Of a stretch of DNA of 64,000 nucleotides, positions 45,064-54,518 are shown piece after piece (within the stretch, counting starts at the first letter, position 1; the number at the start of each line of letters is the position of its first letter). The position numbers were made by a program, and so were the translations under genes. The notes below the pieces were generated by a model that was not told the origin of the DNA, ran no database searches, and worked only from the letters and a program-made list of their open reading frames with translations. The DNA comes from Marinomonas shanghaiensis (lineage in GTDB: Bacteria > Pseudomonadota > Gammaproteobacteria > Pseudomonadales > Marinomonadaceae): the NCBI RefSeq assembly GCF_003259175.1, contig NZ_QGOK01000006.1:169320-233319 (forward strand), given 5' to 3'.

Positions 45064-47706
45064 CTACAATGTAGATTTTAGGCGATAAAGGGCGTTTATA
45101 GCGTCTAATGGTGTCATGTTATCCAAATCTAGCGCTTCAATGGCGTCTTTTAAGACGTTTTGTTCTGCCTGAGCAAACATATCGACCTGAAGCGGTTGAT
45201 AACCGCCTTTGTTCTCCTGAATTTTTTTCTTACTCTTTGTGGGCTGTGAAGTGGCTGGCGCCGCGTGTTCAGTGCTATCAAGATCAATGCCTGTGACGAC
45301 TTCCAATTCCTTTAGTTTTTGCTTGGCGTGTCCTATAACATCACGAGGAACCCCTGCTAATTGGGCAACTTGCAAGCCATATGATTGACTGGCAGGGCCT
45401 TCATGAACCTTATGCAGAAAGACGATTTCATCTTCGTACTCTGTGGCGGTTAAATGCACATTGGCGGCGTTTTCTAGTTGGTCTGCTAGTGTGGTGAGTT
45501 CAAAATAATGCGTGGCGAACAAAACGTAGCATTTTAGCTTGTTGGCTAAATAGTCGACCGCTGCCCAAGCTAGGGAAAGGCCATCAAAGGTACTGGTGCC
45601 TCGTCCTACTTCATCCATTAACACTAGGCTGTGCTTACTGGCATTATTAAGAATGTTGGCGGTTTCTGTCATTTCCACCATGAAGGTTGAGCGACCGCCA
45701 GCAAGATCATCTGATGAACCCATACGTGTAAAGATTCGATCTACCACGGATATGGACGCAGATTCCGCTGGAACAAAACATCCCGTATGAGCCAATAGTG
45801 TGATTAACGCGATTTGGCGCATATAAGTGGATTTACCGCCCATATTAGGACCAGTAATCATTAATAGTGAGCGTTGCTCATTGAGGTCCAGATCGTTGGG
45901 AACAAAAGGATCTGAGATAACCGACTCAACTACCGGATGACGACCGCCGATAATGTGAATGCCGCCGCGATTGTGTAGTTCTGGACAGGTAAAGTTAAGG
46001 GCATCGGCTCGTTTTGCAAAATTGTTTAGCACATCAAGTTGTGCCAAAGCTTGGCTGGTGGTTTGTAATTCCCCTAATACAGCATTTAACTGGTCAAGCA
46101 ATGCCTCATAGAGCTCTTTTTCTCGTGCAAGGGATTTAGATTTTGCACTGAGCGCCTTGTCTTCAAACGCTTTGAGTTCTGGCGTGATAAAACGTTCTGC
46201 ATTTTTCAATGTTTGACGGCGGACGTATTCCACCGGTGCTTGGTCTGAATGAAGGCGACTAATTTCAATGTAATAACCATGGACTCGGTTAAACCCGACT
46301 TTTAAGGAGCTAATCCCAGTGCGCGCTTTTTCGCTGCGTTCCATTTCGGCAAGAAAGTCGGTGGCGTTGGTGGATAAAGCCAATAGTTCATCTAGCGCTT
46401 CATCATAGCCTTTAGCAAAGATACCACCATCGCGGACAACCGATGGTGGGTTTTCAACAAGGGCTTTGGCTAAGGTCTCAGTAATATTGGGTTGTGCGAT
46501 AACACGCTGATTGAGTTCTTGGAGTCGCTCAGAGGTTGCGCTTAATAATAACTCATTGATCTCCGGTGCCGCTTCGAGAGCAAATCTTAGGCGCAGTAAG
46601 TCTCTCGGGCGAGCCGAGCGCAGCGCCACTCGAGATAAGATACGCTCTACATCGCCCACTTTTTTCAGTGGGGCATCAAAGGTGTTGTAAGTATGACTCT
46701 CACGTAACTCAGCAACCACTTGTTGACGAGCTTGAATTTCATTCAGATCACGAATAGGTGTATGTAACCAGCGTTTTAACAAACGACTGCCCATTGGTGT
46801 CGCGCATTCATCTAAAACACTCACTAATGTGTTGCTTGTGCCACCCGTTAAATTGATGTCGATTTCTAAATTACGTCGAGTCGCCCCATCAATCAGGACT
46901 GAGTCATCTTTATGTTCAACCATAATAGATTGAATGTGCGGCAAGGCAGAGCGTTGGGTGTCTTTGGCGTATTGCAGTAAAGCCCCAGCGGACGCAATAG
47001 CGGCGGTGAGAGATTCACAGCCAAAACCAGATAAATCTTTGGTGTTAAATTGTTGAATAAGTTGGCGATAGCTGGATTCATAATCGAAATGCCAAGGGCC
47101 AAGTTCAGCAATGCCTTTTTCCAGTTTTAATGTTTTGCGTGCGGGAAAGTCTTCTGAAATTAAAATTTCTCTTGGCGATAAACGTTGCAGCTCACTAGAG
47201 AGGGCTTCATGGCCATCGACTTCAAATAAACAAAAGCGACCACTGGCCATGTCTAAATAGGAGAAACCAAAGATATCCAAGCCTTTGCGCGATTGATGGG
47301 CAAGGGATAGCAAAAGATTCTCGCGTTTTTCTTCAAGAAAGGCTTCATCACTGATGGTGCCAGGGGTGACAATACGAGCAATTTGGCGCTCAACTGGGCC
47401 TTTACTGGTAGCCGGATCGCCTGTTTGTTCGGCAACCACAACCGATTCCCCCATGCGAACCAAGCGTGCAATGTAGTTTTCGGCAGCATGGAAGGGAATC
47501 CCGGCCATTGGAATTGGCATGCCACCTGAGTGGCCTCGAGCTGTGAGGGTGATATCAAGCAACTGAGACGCCCGTTTGGCGTCATCGTAGAAAAGCTCGT
47601 AAAAATCTCCCATGCGATAAAATAGCAGTTGGTTCGGATGCTGTGACTTAAGGCCGAAGTATTGGCGCATCATAGGCGTATGGTTATCTGCTGGTGTTTT
47701 GCTCAT
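45064..47706 (-). CDS. mutS: DNA mismatch repair protein MutS
   Basis: An 880-residue mismatch-recognition ATPase. The N-terminus carries the mismatch wedge Phe-x-Glu in [11 protein letters not shown]. The connector, lever and clamp domains follow. The ATPase core has Walker [18 protein letters not shown] and [18 protein letters not shown] near the C-terminus. A QVDMF motif near residue 835 resembles a sliding-clamp binding site, followed by a short tetramerisation-like tail. The length matches the Pseudomonas/E. coli proteins. It is divergent from pncC, and about 180 bp separate it from fdxA. Confidence 0.97.
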   Translation of the reverse strand: MSKTPADNHTPMMRQYFGLKSQHPNQLLFYRMGDFYELFYDDAKRASQLLDITLTARGHSGGMPIPMAGIPFHAAENYIARLVRMGESVVVAEQTGDPATSKGPVERQIARIVTPGTISDEAFLEEKRENLLLSLAHQSRKGLDIFGFSYLDMASGRFCLFEVDGHEALSSELQRLSPREILISEDFPARKTLKLEKGIAELGPWHFDYESSYRQLIQQFNTKDLSGFGCESLTAAIASAGALLQYAKDTQRSALPHIQSIMVEHKDDSVLIDGATRRNLEIDINLTGGTSNTLVSVLDECATPMGSRLLKRWLHTPIRDLNEIQARQQVVAELRESHTYNTFDAPLKKVGDVERILSRVALRSARPRDLLRLRFALEAAPEINELLLSATSERLQELNQRVIAQPNITETLAKALVENPPSVVRDGGIFAKGYDEALDELLALSTNATDFLAEMERSEKARTGISSLKVGFNRVHGYYIEISRLHSDQAPVEYVRRQTLKNAERFITPELKAFEDKALSAKSKSLAREKELYEALLDQLNAVLGELQTTSQALAQLDVLNNFAKRADALNFTCPELHNRGGIHIIGGRHPVVESVISDPFVPNDLDLNEQRSLLMITGPNMGGKSTYMRQIALITLLAHTGCFVPAESASISVVDRIFTRMGSSDDLAGGRSTFMVEMTETANILNNASKHSLVLMDEVGRGTSTFDGLSLAWAAVDYLANKLKCYVLFATHYFELTTLADQLENAANVHLTATEYEDEIVFLHKVHEGPASQSYGLQVAQLAGVPRDVIGHAKQKLKELEVVTGIDLDSTEHAAPATSQPTKSKKKIQENKGGYQPLQVDMFAQAEQNVLKDAIEALDLDNMTPLDAINALYRLKSTL

Positions 47707-47779
47707 CTGGGAAAGCTCGATTGTGATCCAAAAAATAGAGGGGTATTCTACGGGATATTTTCCAAGGATTTAAGGGATA

Positions 47780-48286
47780 ATGATAATGAATCCAATGCAA
47801 AAAATGACACATGCGGCACAACAAGCCGCAGCGCTCTTACAAACAAGGGGGCAGTTACTTGTTACAGCAGAGTCTTGCACTGGCGGCTTAATTGGCGCGG
47901 TATGCACGGAAATAGCAGGCAGCTCGACATGGTTTTTTGGTGGTGTGATCAGTTACGCCAATGAAGCTAAGATGCGCGGTTTGTCAGTTAAAGAAGAAAC
48001 CCTGTCAGCCTTTGGGGCCGTGTCCGCACAAACTGTGACAGAGATGTGTGCCGGTGCTTTGCAGCTTGGGGGGAATATTGCGGTGGCGGTAAGTGGTGTG
48101 GCTGGCCCTGCTGGTGGCTCAGATGACAAACCAGTAGGGTGTGTTTATATTGGTTGGCAACGGCTTGGTGAAGCAGCCAAAGTAGAGCGATTTCAGTTTT
48201 CTGGAGATCGTCAGGCGGTAAGAGAGGCGACGGTTTTAGCGGCGCTTCATGGTGTAAAGCGGATGCTTGAAAGTGATGAAAAATAA
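47780..48286 (+). CDS. pncC: Nicotinamide-nucleotide amidohydrolase PncC (CinA C-terminal type)
   Basis: A 168-residue stand-alone CinA C-terminal domain that deamidates NMN to nicotinic acid mononucleotide, recycling NAD breakdown product. Motifs are LLVTAESCTGGLIGAVCTEIAGSSTWFFGGVISYANEAK and the GVAGPAGGSDDKPVGCVYIGW block. The ATG at 47780 has AAGGG just upstream. Its stop abuts the SOS box of recA, the usual mutS-pncC-recA order. Confidence 0.94.
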   Translation: MIMNPMQKMTHAAQQAAALLQTRGQLLVTAESCTGGLIGAVCTEIAGSSTWFFGGVISYANEAKMRGLSVKEETLSAFGAVSAQTVTEMCAGALQLGGNIAVAVSGVAGPAGGSDDKPVGCVYIGWQRLGEAAKVERFQFSGDRQAVREATVLAALHGVKRMLESDEK

Positions 48287-48306
48287 TACTGTTTTTATAT
48301 ACAGTA
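48287..48306 (+). promoter_or_regulatory. LexA (SOS) box of recA
   Basis: TACTGTTTTTATATACAGTA is a near-perfect LexA operator (CTG-N10-CAG with AT-rich centre). It begins directly after the pncC stop codon and lies just upstream of the recA -35 element. Confidence 0.93.
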
Positions 48307-48310
48307 TTTC

Positions 48311-48339
48311 TTGAGATTACCTAAAAAAAACGCTAGAGT
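48311..48339 (+). promoter_or_regulatory. recA promoter
   Basis: TTGAGA (48311-48316), a 17-bp spacer and TAGAGT (48334-48339) form a sigma-70 promoter next to the LexA box. The implied leader is about 45 nt. Confidence 0.65.
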
Positions 48340-48390
48340 TACCGACAACGATAGTTAATCACACTGAAAAGTAGCCACAAGGAATTCACT

Positions 48391-49476
48391 ATGTCTTCTA
48401 TTGCAGACAACAAGAAAAAGGCGCTAGACGCAGCGCTGTCTCAAATCGAGCGTCAATTTGGTAAAGGCGCCATCATGAAGATGGGCGAAGGTGCCAAGCT
48501 TGATATTGATACCGTTTCTACTGGATCGTTAGGTCTGGATATTGCACTAGGTGCAGGTGGTCTTCCTTATGGCCGTATTTGTGAAATTTATGGACCAGAG
48601 TCTTCTGGTAAAACAACACTAACATTGAGTGTGATTGCCGAAGCGCAAAAACAAGGTAAGACATGTGCATTTATCGATGCGGAGCACGCTTTAGACCCTT
48701 CTTATGCAGAAAAACTGGGTGTAAATATTGCGGACCTTTTGATTTCTCAGCCAGATACGGGTGAGCAAGCGCTTGAAATCGTTGACATGTTGGTACGTTC
48801 TAACAGTGTTGATGTGGTGATTGTGGATTCTGTGGCGGCTTTGGTGCCTAAGTCTGAGATTGAAGGTGAAATGGGCAGCTCCTCTGTTGGTGTTCAAGCT
48901 CGTTTGCTATCTCAAGCAATGCGCAAATTAACGGGTTCTATTAAGAACGCAAATTGCCTTGTTATCTTTATCAACCAAATTCGTATGAAAATTGGTGTGA
49001 TGTTTGGTTCTCCAGAAACAACAACGGGCGGCAACGCACTGAAGTTCTACTCTTCCGTTCGCTTGGATATTCGTCGCATTGGCTCGGTGAAACAGGGCGA
49101 TGAGGTGATTGGTAATGAGACTCGCGTTAAAGTGGTGAAGAACAAAATTGCACCGCCATTCAAGCAAGCTGAATTCCAAATCATGTACGGCGCTGGTATT
49201 TACCGTATGGGCGAAGTGATCGATTTGGGTGTTAAGCAAGGCTTTGTCGACAAGGCTGGTGCTTGGTATGCCTATAATGGTAATAAAATTGGCCAGGGTA
49301 AAGCCAATGCTGCTCAATTTTTAGCGGATAATCCAGAAATGGCAAAAGAGATTGAAGCAAAAATTCGTGAAGATCTTCTGCCTAAAACGGCGAAAGCCGA
49401 TGGCAAAGCGAATGCTAAAGAGGCGAAAGACACTGAAGTTGAAAAAGATGAAGATGTCGAGCAACTTGATTTCTAA
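48391..49476 (+). CDS. recA: Recombinase RecA
   Basis: A 361-residue DNA strand-exchange ATPase and LexA co-protease. Walker A is GPESSGKTT (68-76). [20 protein letters not shown], the L1/L2 loop region [24 protein letters not shown], and an acidic C-terminal tail ([16 protein letters not shown]) are all present. AAGGAAT lies before the ATG. The LexA box upstream shows SOS control. recX does not follow directly: an unknown coiled-coil gene intervenes and recX is inverted. Confidence 0.98.
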   Translation: MSSIADNKKKALDAALSQIERQFGKGAIMKMGEGAKLDIDTVSTGSLGLDIALGAGGLPYGRICEIYGPESSGKTTLTLSVIAEAQKQGKTCAFIDAEHALDPSYAEKLGVNIADLLISQPDTGEQALEIVDMLVRSNSVDVVIVDSVAALVPKSEIEGEMGSSSVGVQARLLSQAMRKLTGSIKNANCLVIFINQIRMKIGVMFGSPETTTGGNALKFYSSVRLDIRRIGSVKQGDEVIGNETRVKVVKNKIAPPFKQAEFQIMYGAGIYRMGEVIDLGVKQGFVDKAGAWYAYNGNKIGQGKANAAQFLADNPEMAKEIEAKIREDLLPKTAKADGKANAKEAKDTEVEKDEDVEQLDF

Positions 49477-49502
49477 ACTGGATTTTTAAACACAGTATCC
49501 TT

Positions 49503-49530
49503 AAAAGCAGACCTAGCGTCTGCTTTTTTG
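49503..49530 (+). terminator. Intrinsic terminator after recA
   Basis: The 10-bp stem AAAAGCAGAC (49503-49512) pairs with GTCTGCTTTT (49518-49527) around CTAGC, within a run of T. Confidence 0.9.
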
Positions 49531-49628
49531 TTTTTACGAATAAGGCTTCTGTGTAAAGTTTATTGGTGTGTTTAAAACTATTCTTCTATGATGACCTATT
49601 TATATTAGGTATTAACGGGACGATCATC

Positions 49629-51209
49629 ATGTTGATTGGGCAATGGTTGCTTATTTTATTGAGCGTACTTTTTTTTGGCCTCTTTCTTTTTGTTTTTTTG
49701 CGTTACTTATCGTTGAAAAAAAAGGCGTTAGCGCTAGGCATTACTCAAAAGGACGTGTTTATTCAGCAGGATGATAGCCTACAAACCCCGTCTACCGAAG
49801 AAACATCGCAATGGTTAGCCTTATTAAAACAGCAGCAATATATCTGCACTCAGCTTACCGAGGAATTGCCAAAGTCTGATTTTCAAGGGCGAGCGGCTTT
49901 ATCGTGTTGGGCTATCTTTTTAGAGATAGAAATCCACATTATTGAACAATCTATTCCGCATTCTGATGTGGTTGGGTTATTAGACGCTTTTAAAGGGATT
50001 TTGGATAAGGTGGATAGAGCTCAAGAAATTGATGATCTGTTGAAATCATTAAAGGTGAATCAATCTTTATTAAGCGAGTTAAATAAAGTGATTCAAAAAA
50101 CGGGTGATAAGGTTTTTGCTCAAGTCAATATTACTTCTGAGTTAAATGCCCAGCTCAGTACGCTGCAAAGCCAGTTGGCAGCAGAAGCGGAACTCGATGA
50201 ATCGCTTGCTGCGCTAAGGGCTCAAATGGCGAGTATGTGTGAGTTTGTTGAGCGATTAAAGCTTCATTTAGCTGAGGTAAAGCAAGAAGCCAACAGTGCC
50301 TTGTATGTTGAAGCGATTGAGACGTTTTTAGAGGGAATGGATCAATCGATTTTTTTAGATTCCGTGCGTTCAGAGTTACACGATAAAGTCTCGGATTTAA
50401 AGCAATTGGCATTGCACCAAAACGCGATTATGGTTGAGTTAAAGGAGCAGGTTCGCAAAGCGAGGGCAGGTCATGAAGGAGACGGTAGGCATGTTGGTGT
50501 CTATGACATTTACATTGTTAGACTGGAAAAGGCGCTGTTGGAAAGTAGTCGAGTGGTTAAGCGATTAGAGAAAAAATTAGAAAGCTTACAGACCATTAAA
50601 TACAACCTCAATATTGATGTTATTAAGCGAGATGAAGCGCTTAAGCAGAAACACGCTTTGTTGCAGAAAAAGGATGTGAATACTCAGCAAAATACCGATA
50701 TATATGATGTATTTGATGAAGAAAGAAGCACGATGAAGAATATGGAAGACCTGCTTTATCAAGATTCATTCACCGAAGAGTCAGATTCATTTGCGAGCGA
50801 ACAAGCTTCGAAGCTAAGTTCTTTGCGTCAGATGGTTAATGAATCTGAGTTATATGTAGAGATGCTTGAACGCGATCTGGATAAAGCTCGGGCGTTACGT
50901 GAAAGTCTAGAACATAAATTGCTTCACCCTGAATCAATAGAGGGGACTGCTGACAATGACGCGGACGTCATGGCTAGCCAAGACTTGGAAGAGTTTGAGA
51001 ACCTTAAAGAAGTGAATACGGAATTAGAGGAAGAGCGTAAGCGTCTTGAAGCTGCTCTGTATGATGGACAAGTTCAGGCTGCTGAATTTATAAAATTACA
51101 GAAAAAAATTGAAGAGCTAGACGATAAAATAGCATTAACACAAAAAAACTATGTTGAGATGGAGGAACGTTATGTTGCTGCTTTGATGGCAAAAGGAGCA
51201 GACACATAA
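49629..51209 (+). CDS. Membrane-anchored coiled-coil protein of unknown function
   Basis: I do not recognise this 526-residue protein. One strong membrane segment lies at residues 4-27, followed by LRYLSLKKKA, which places the rest in the cytoplasm. The remainder is charged and largely helical, with heptad-rich stretches around 135-250, 270-340 and 395-520 (for example VVKRLEKKLESLQTIKYNL and LKEVNTELEEERKRLEAAL). No catalytic motif is visible. I prefer ATG 49629 over the frame start at 49563, because the membrane segment follows it directly. It has its own transcription unit between the recA terminator and convergent recX. A scaffold or envelope role is possible but unproven. Confidence 0.72.
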   Translation: MLIGQWLLILLSVLFFGLFLFVFLRYLSLKKKALALGITQKDVFIQQDDSLQTPSTEETSQWLALLKQQQYICTQLTEELPKSDFQGRAALSCWAIFLEIEIHIIEQSIPHSDVVGLLDAFKGILDKVDRAQEIDDLLKSLKVNQSLLSELNKVIQKTGDKVFAQVNITSELNAQLSTLQSQLAAEAELDESLAALRAQMASMCEFVERLKLHLAEVKQEANSALYVEAIETFLEGMDQSIFLDSVRSELHDKVSDLKQLALHQNAIMVELKEQVRKARAGHEGDGRHVGVYDIYIVRLEKALLESSRVVKRLEKKLESLQTIKYNLNIDVIKRDEALKQKHALLQKKDVNTQQNTDIYDVFDEERSTMKNMEDLLYQDSFTEESDSFASEQASKLSSLRQMVNESELYVEMLERDLDKARALRESLEHKLLHPESIEGTADNDADVMASQDLEEFENLKEVNTELEEERKRLEAALYDGQVQAAEFIKLQKKIEELDDKIALTQKNYVEMEERYVAALMAKGADT

Positions 51210-51259
51210 ACAATCTATATGACGACAAAAACGAGTTACTGTCTTAGCGGCATGACGGT

Positions 51260-51715
51260 TTAACTTTCGTCAGACTCAGAAACAGCGTATTTAATCTGTT
51301 CAAAATTGAATCCTCGATATTGAAGGTAGCGTGATTGCTTTGCCTTCTCTTTGAAATCTTCACTGATTTCGTTACCGAATTTTCTCTCCTTGAGTTGTTT
51401 TGCTAATGCAAACCAATCCACATCGGCATTGGCAATGGTGGATTTAGCCAGTTCACTGCTGATGCCTTTCTGCATTAATTCCTGTGAAATTCGGCTTGCA
51501 CCAAGTGGTTTGCTTAGTCGGCTTCGGACAAAGATTTCGGCAAAGCGCTCGTCGTTGAGATAGTTCATTTCTTCAAGACGTTCAATGGTCGCGCGGATGT
51601 CTTCTTCCTCGTGTCCTCGTGTTTTTAATTTGCTTATCAGCTCTTTTTTACTGTGTTCTCGGTGGCTTAGTAGCGACAAGGCTTGGTCAAATATAGATGT
51701 CTGATGTTCTTTCAT
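51260..51715 (-). CDS. recX: Regulatory protein RecX
   Basis: A 151-residue RecA inhibitor built of three-helix repeats. Typical blocks are ALSLLSHREHSKKELISKLKTRGHEEEDIRATIERLEEMNYLNDERFAEIFVRSRLS, the GASRISQELMQKGIS segment, and YLQYRGFNFEQIKYAV near the end. It usually sits directly downstream of recA on the same strand. Here it is convergent with the coiled-coil gene and on the opposite strand from recA, so it cannot be read through from the recA promoter. Confidence 0.92.
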   Translation of the reverse strand: MKEHQTSIFDQALSLLSHREHSKKELISKLKTRGHEEEDIRATIERLEEMNYLNDERFAEIFVRSRLSKPLGASRISQELMQKGISSELAKSTIANADVDWFALAKQLKERKFGNEISEDFKEKAKQSRYLQYRGFNFEQIKYAVSESDES

Positions 51716-51911
51716 GTTTGCCTCTGTGCTTATCGTGACTAGGTGTCTATTTTATCAGCTGGATGAAGTTTTTACATTTCATTTATAATTAACTTTGTTT
51801 TTGTGTTTTTTTAGTTTTTTATTCTTGATTATATAAGTAAATAAGATGATAAAACTGCATATCTTGTGTGAATATGGGCAATATGACTTTGTCTTTATTT
51901 GAGGTTTTTCT

Positions 51912-53165
51912 ATGCGTGTTTGCGTGTTGGGTGCGGGTGTTGTTGGTTTGACGTCAGCTTATTATTTGGCGAAAAAAGGCTTTGAAGTAACGGTAATTGA
52001 TCGCCAAGAAGGGGTGGCGTTAGAGACCAGTTTTGCTAATGCAGGGCAGATTTCTCCTGGTTACTCTGCGCCTTGGGCTGCACCAGGTATTCCTCTTAAG
52101 GCGATAAAATGGCTGATGCAAAAACACGCGCCGTTAAAAGTCAGCGCAGATCCTGAGCTAAAAAAACTCGCTTGGATGGGCAAAATGTTGGCAAACTGCA
52201 ATGAAAAATCCTATGACGTCAATAAGTCTCGTATGGTTGCCTTGGCTGAATACAGTCGCGATCAGTTTATCGCTATGCGCAAAGAGATTGGCATTAAGTA
52301 CGATGACGGTCAGGGTGGATTAACTCAACTTTTCCGTAAAGACGAGCAAGTTGAAGCGTCTGAAAAAGATATCAAGGTACTAAAAGCTTTAAATGTGCCT
52401 CATCAAGTATTAACGCCCACACAGATTCTAGAGGTTGAACCTGGCTTAACTCCCGTTATTCACAAGTTTAAGGGCGGGCTTCGTTTAGTTGGGGATGAAA
52501 CAGGAGATTGTTTTGTTTTTTGCCAAGAGTTGAAGAAACACTGCGATGCTTTAGGTGTGACATTTAAATTTGGCGCGGCGATTGAACGTTTGGTTGTAGA
52601 AGGTGGTAAAATACGCGCGGTTAAAACGGATCAGGGTGACTTTGAGTTTGATAATGTCTTGGTGTCCATGGGCAGTTATTCAAAAGAGTTGCTTAAGGCG
52701 ATCGATATTTCTATTCCTGTTTACCCAGTGAAAGGGTATTCCTTAACGGTGCCAATTACCGATTCGCAGTTCGCGCCTATTTCTACCGTGATGGATGAGA
52801 CCTATAAGGTGGCCGTGACGCGATTGGGTGGTCGTATTCGGGCTGCTGGGACCGCGGAGCTGAATGGTTACAATCTTGATCTACCTAAGGTACGCACAGA
52901 AACCATTACTCATGTTGTTCACGATTTATTCAATCAAGGCTGTGAATTGTCACAAGCGGACTATTGGACAGGGCTTCGTCCCATGACACCAGATGGTACG
53001 CCTGTTGTTGGTCGCACAGGTGTTGATGGTTTGTATTTAAACACTGGGCACGGAACATTAGGTTGGACAATGAGTTGCGGTTCGGCGGCCGTGATTGCGG
53101 ATATTATGTCTGGCGATAAGACTGAGATCGATTCACAAGACCTTTCTGTGCAACGTTATAAGTAA
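51912..53165 (+). CDS. dadA: D-amino acid dehydrogenase DadA
   Basis: A 417-residue flavoenzyme at the inner membrane that oxidises D-alanine and other D-amino acids to 2-oxo acids, passing electrons to the respiratory chain. The N-terminal FAD motif is VCVLGAGVVGLTSAYYLAKKGFEVTVID. Family blocks are ETSFANAGQISPGYSAPWAAPGIPLKAIKWL and the C-terminal DYWTGLRPMTPDGTPVVGRT...NTGHGTLGWTMSCGSA. The alanine racemase gene follows 30 bp later. The 195-bp AT-rich upstream region probably holds the promoter; I cannot define an operator. Confidence 0.96.
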   Translation: MRVCVLGAGVVGLTSAYYLAKKGFEVTVIDRQEGVALETSFANAGQISPGYSAPWAAPGIPLKAIKWLMQKHAPLKVSADPELKKLAWMGKMLANCNEKSYDVNKSRMVALAEYSRDQFIAMRKEIGIKYDDGQGGLTQLFRKDEQVEASEKDIKVLKALNVPHQVLTPTQILEVEPGLTPVIHKFKGGLRLVGDETGDCFVFCQELKKHCDALGVTFKFGAAIERLVVEGGKIRAVKTDQGDFEFDNVLVSMGSYSKELLKAIDISIPVYPVKGYSLTVPITDSQFAPISTVMDETYKVAVTRLGGRIRAAGTAELNGYNLDLPKVRTETITHVVHDLFNQGCELSQADYWTGLRPMTPDGTPVVGRTGVDGLYLNTGHGTLGWTMSCGSAAVIADIMSGDKTEIDSQDLSVQRYK

Positions 53166-53195
53166 TAGCCGGTTTTAAAAGTTTAAGGGGCAAAA

Positions 53196-54290
53196 ATGGC
53201 AAGGCCACTCACGGCAACGGTAGATTTGGAAGCGATTCTGCAAAACTATCGTTATGCAAAAAAATTACAGCCAACTTGTAAAGCGTTTGCGGTGGTTAAG
53301 AGCAATGCATACGGGCATGGTGCGGTTGAAGTATCGCGTTATCTAGACAAAGAGGTGGATGCTTTTGCAGTGGCAGCCATTGAGGAGGCTATTGCTTTAC
53401 GTGAGGCGGGTGTTGTGTCGCCTATTTTGTTGCTGGAAGGCGTATTTGAAGGCGAAGAGTGGGCTCTGTGTGAAAAGCATGGCTTTTGGTCTGCTTTAGA
53501 AAATGCTCAGCAGCTTGATGAATTACAAGCCAGTCACGCCAAAATCGAGAAGATTTTCTTGAAGCTGGATTCAGGAATGCATCGACTCGGTGTGGATAAA
53601 GAAGCGGCGCCTGTGTTTGTTGCGGCACTAAAAGACAGTGGTCAAGTGGGAGAGGTGGTTCTAATGACACACTTTGCTTGCGCCGATGATCTATCTGACT
53701 TAACGACGATGCAACAGTTAGCGTATTTCGAGCAAACTCGTCAATCGATTGGGGATATTGAGGCCAGTGTAGCGAACTCTGCCGCGATTATGAAATGGAG
53801 TGTGCCTGAAGGTGGTTGGATTCGTCCAGGTATCATGTTGTATGGTATTTCACCTTTTGCTGAAGTAAGTGGGCGAGCCATAGGCCTGCGCCCTGCGATG
53901 ACATTGTCGTCGAAAGTGATTTCGACCCGCAAACTGAAACAAGGCGATCGAGTCGGTTATGGTCTTGGTTATGTTGCGGCAGAAGATCATGTACTGGCAA
54001 CGGTTGCTGTGGGGTACGGTGATGGTTATCCGCGTCACGCGGTAAACGGCACGCCGTTGCAAATTGATGGAAAACCTGCCTGTTTAGCGGGTCGAGTCTC
54101 CATGGATATGATTACGGTGCGCATGCAAGATTCTGCCGTGGAGCCTGCAATGGGTCAGGAAGTGGTGTTGTGGGGTGGGGATGTGCCCGTTGAAGAAGTG
54201 GCGGATTATGCCGGCACTATCGGTTATGAACTGGTGACTCGTATGACAGCAAGACCGCATTATCGCTATGTTCGCGGTGAACACGCTTAG
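53196..54290 (+). CDS. alr: Alanine racemase, probably the catabolic (DadX) type
   Basis: A 364-residue PLP enzyme interconverting L- and D-alanine. The PLP lysine is Lys35 in [10 protein letters not shown]. The second catalytic residue lies in VGYGLGYVA, and [11 protein letters not shown] is the C-terminal signature. Because it follows dadA, the pair likely forms an alanine catabolic operon (racemisation, then oxidation to pyruvate), which suggests DadX; the sequence alone does not separate Alr from DadX. A long hairpin follows the gene. Confidence 0.93.
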   Translation: MARPLTATVDLEAILQNYRYAKKLQPTCKAFAVVKSNAYGHGAVEVSRYLDKEVDAFAVAAIEEAIALREAGVVSPILLLEGVFEGEEWALCEKHGFWSALENAQQLDELQASHAKIEKIFLKLDSGMHRLGVDKEAAPVFVAALKDSGQVGEVVLMTHFACADDLSDLTTMQQLAYFEQTRQSIGDIEASVANSAAIMKWSVPEGGWIRPGIMLYGISPFAEVSGRAIGLRPAMTLSSKVISTRKLKQGDRVGYGLGYVAAEDHVLATVAVGYGDGYPRHAVNGTPLQIDGKPACLAGRVSMDMITVRMQDSAVEPAMGQEVVLWGGDVPVEEVADYAGTIGYELVTRMTARPHYRYVRGEHA

Positions 54291-54310
54291 TAATACCTTC
54301 CTAGAAATAC

Positions 54311-54353
54311 TAAGCAAAAGTAGGTTTACACCAGTAAATCCTACTTTTGCTTA
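54311..54353. repeat. Long perfect hairpin after alr
   Basis: A 14-bp stem (54311-54324 with 54340-54353) continues with TTTAC/GTAAA after one bulge, closing an ACCA loop. There is no T-run after it, although the stem itself carries TTTT. It may end dadA-alr transcripts or protect their 3' ends. Confidence 0.6.
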
Positions 54354-54359
54354 AGTTAT

Positions 54360-54430
54360 GCACAAAATAAGCGTTAAAATACGACGGTTTCTTTTGAAAA
54401 TACCCATCCTTTGCGTGTACTATTTTGTGC
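54360..54430 (+). promoter_or_regulatory. Possible alaS promoter flanked by a 10-bp inverted repeat
   Basis: TTGAAA (54394-54399), an 18-bp spacer and TACTAT (54418-54423) fit a promoter about 95 bp before alaS. GCACAAAATA (54360-54369) and its exact complement TATTTTGTGC (54421-54430) bracket it, the second copy overlapping the -10. E. coli AlaRS is known to repress its own promoter at a palindrome, so this repeat is a candidate operator. That link is inference. Confidence 0.42.
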
Positions 54431-54518
54431 TTTTCGTTGCATCGAGTCGGCACGAGTTAATCTGCCATTCACGCAATCCAATTCGTCCAGAAAAATAGAG
54501 ATAGAGACTCATCCCATT

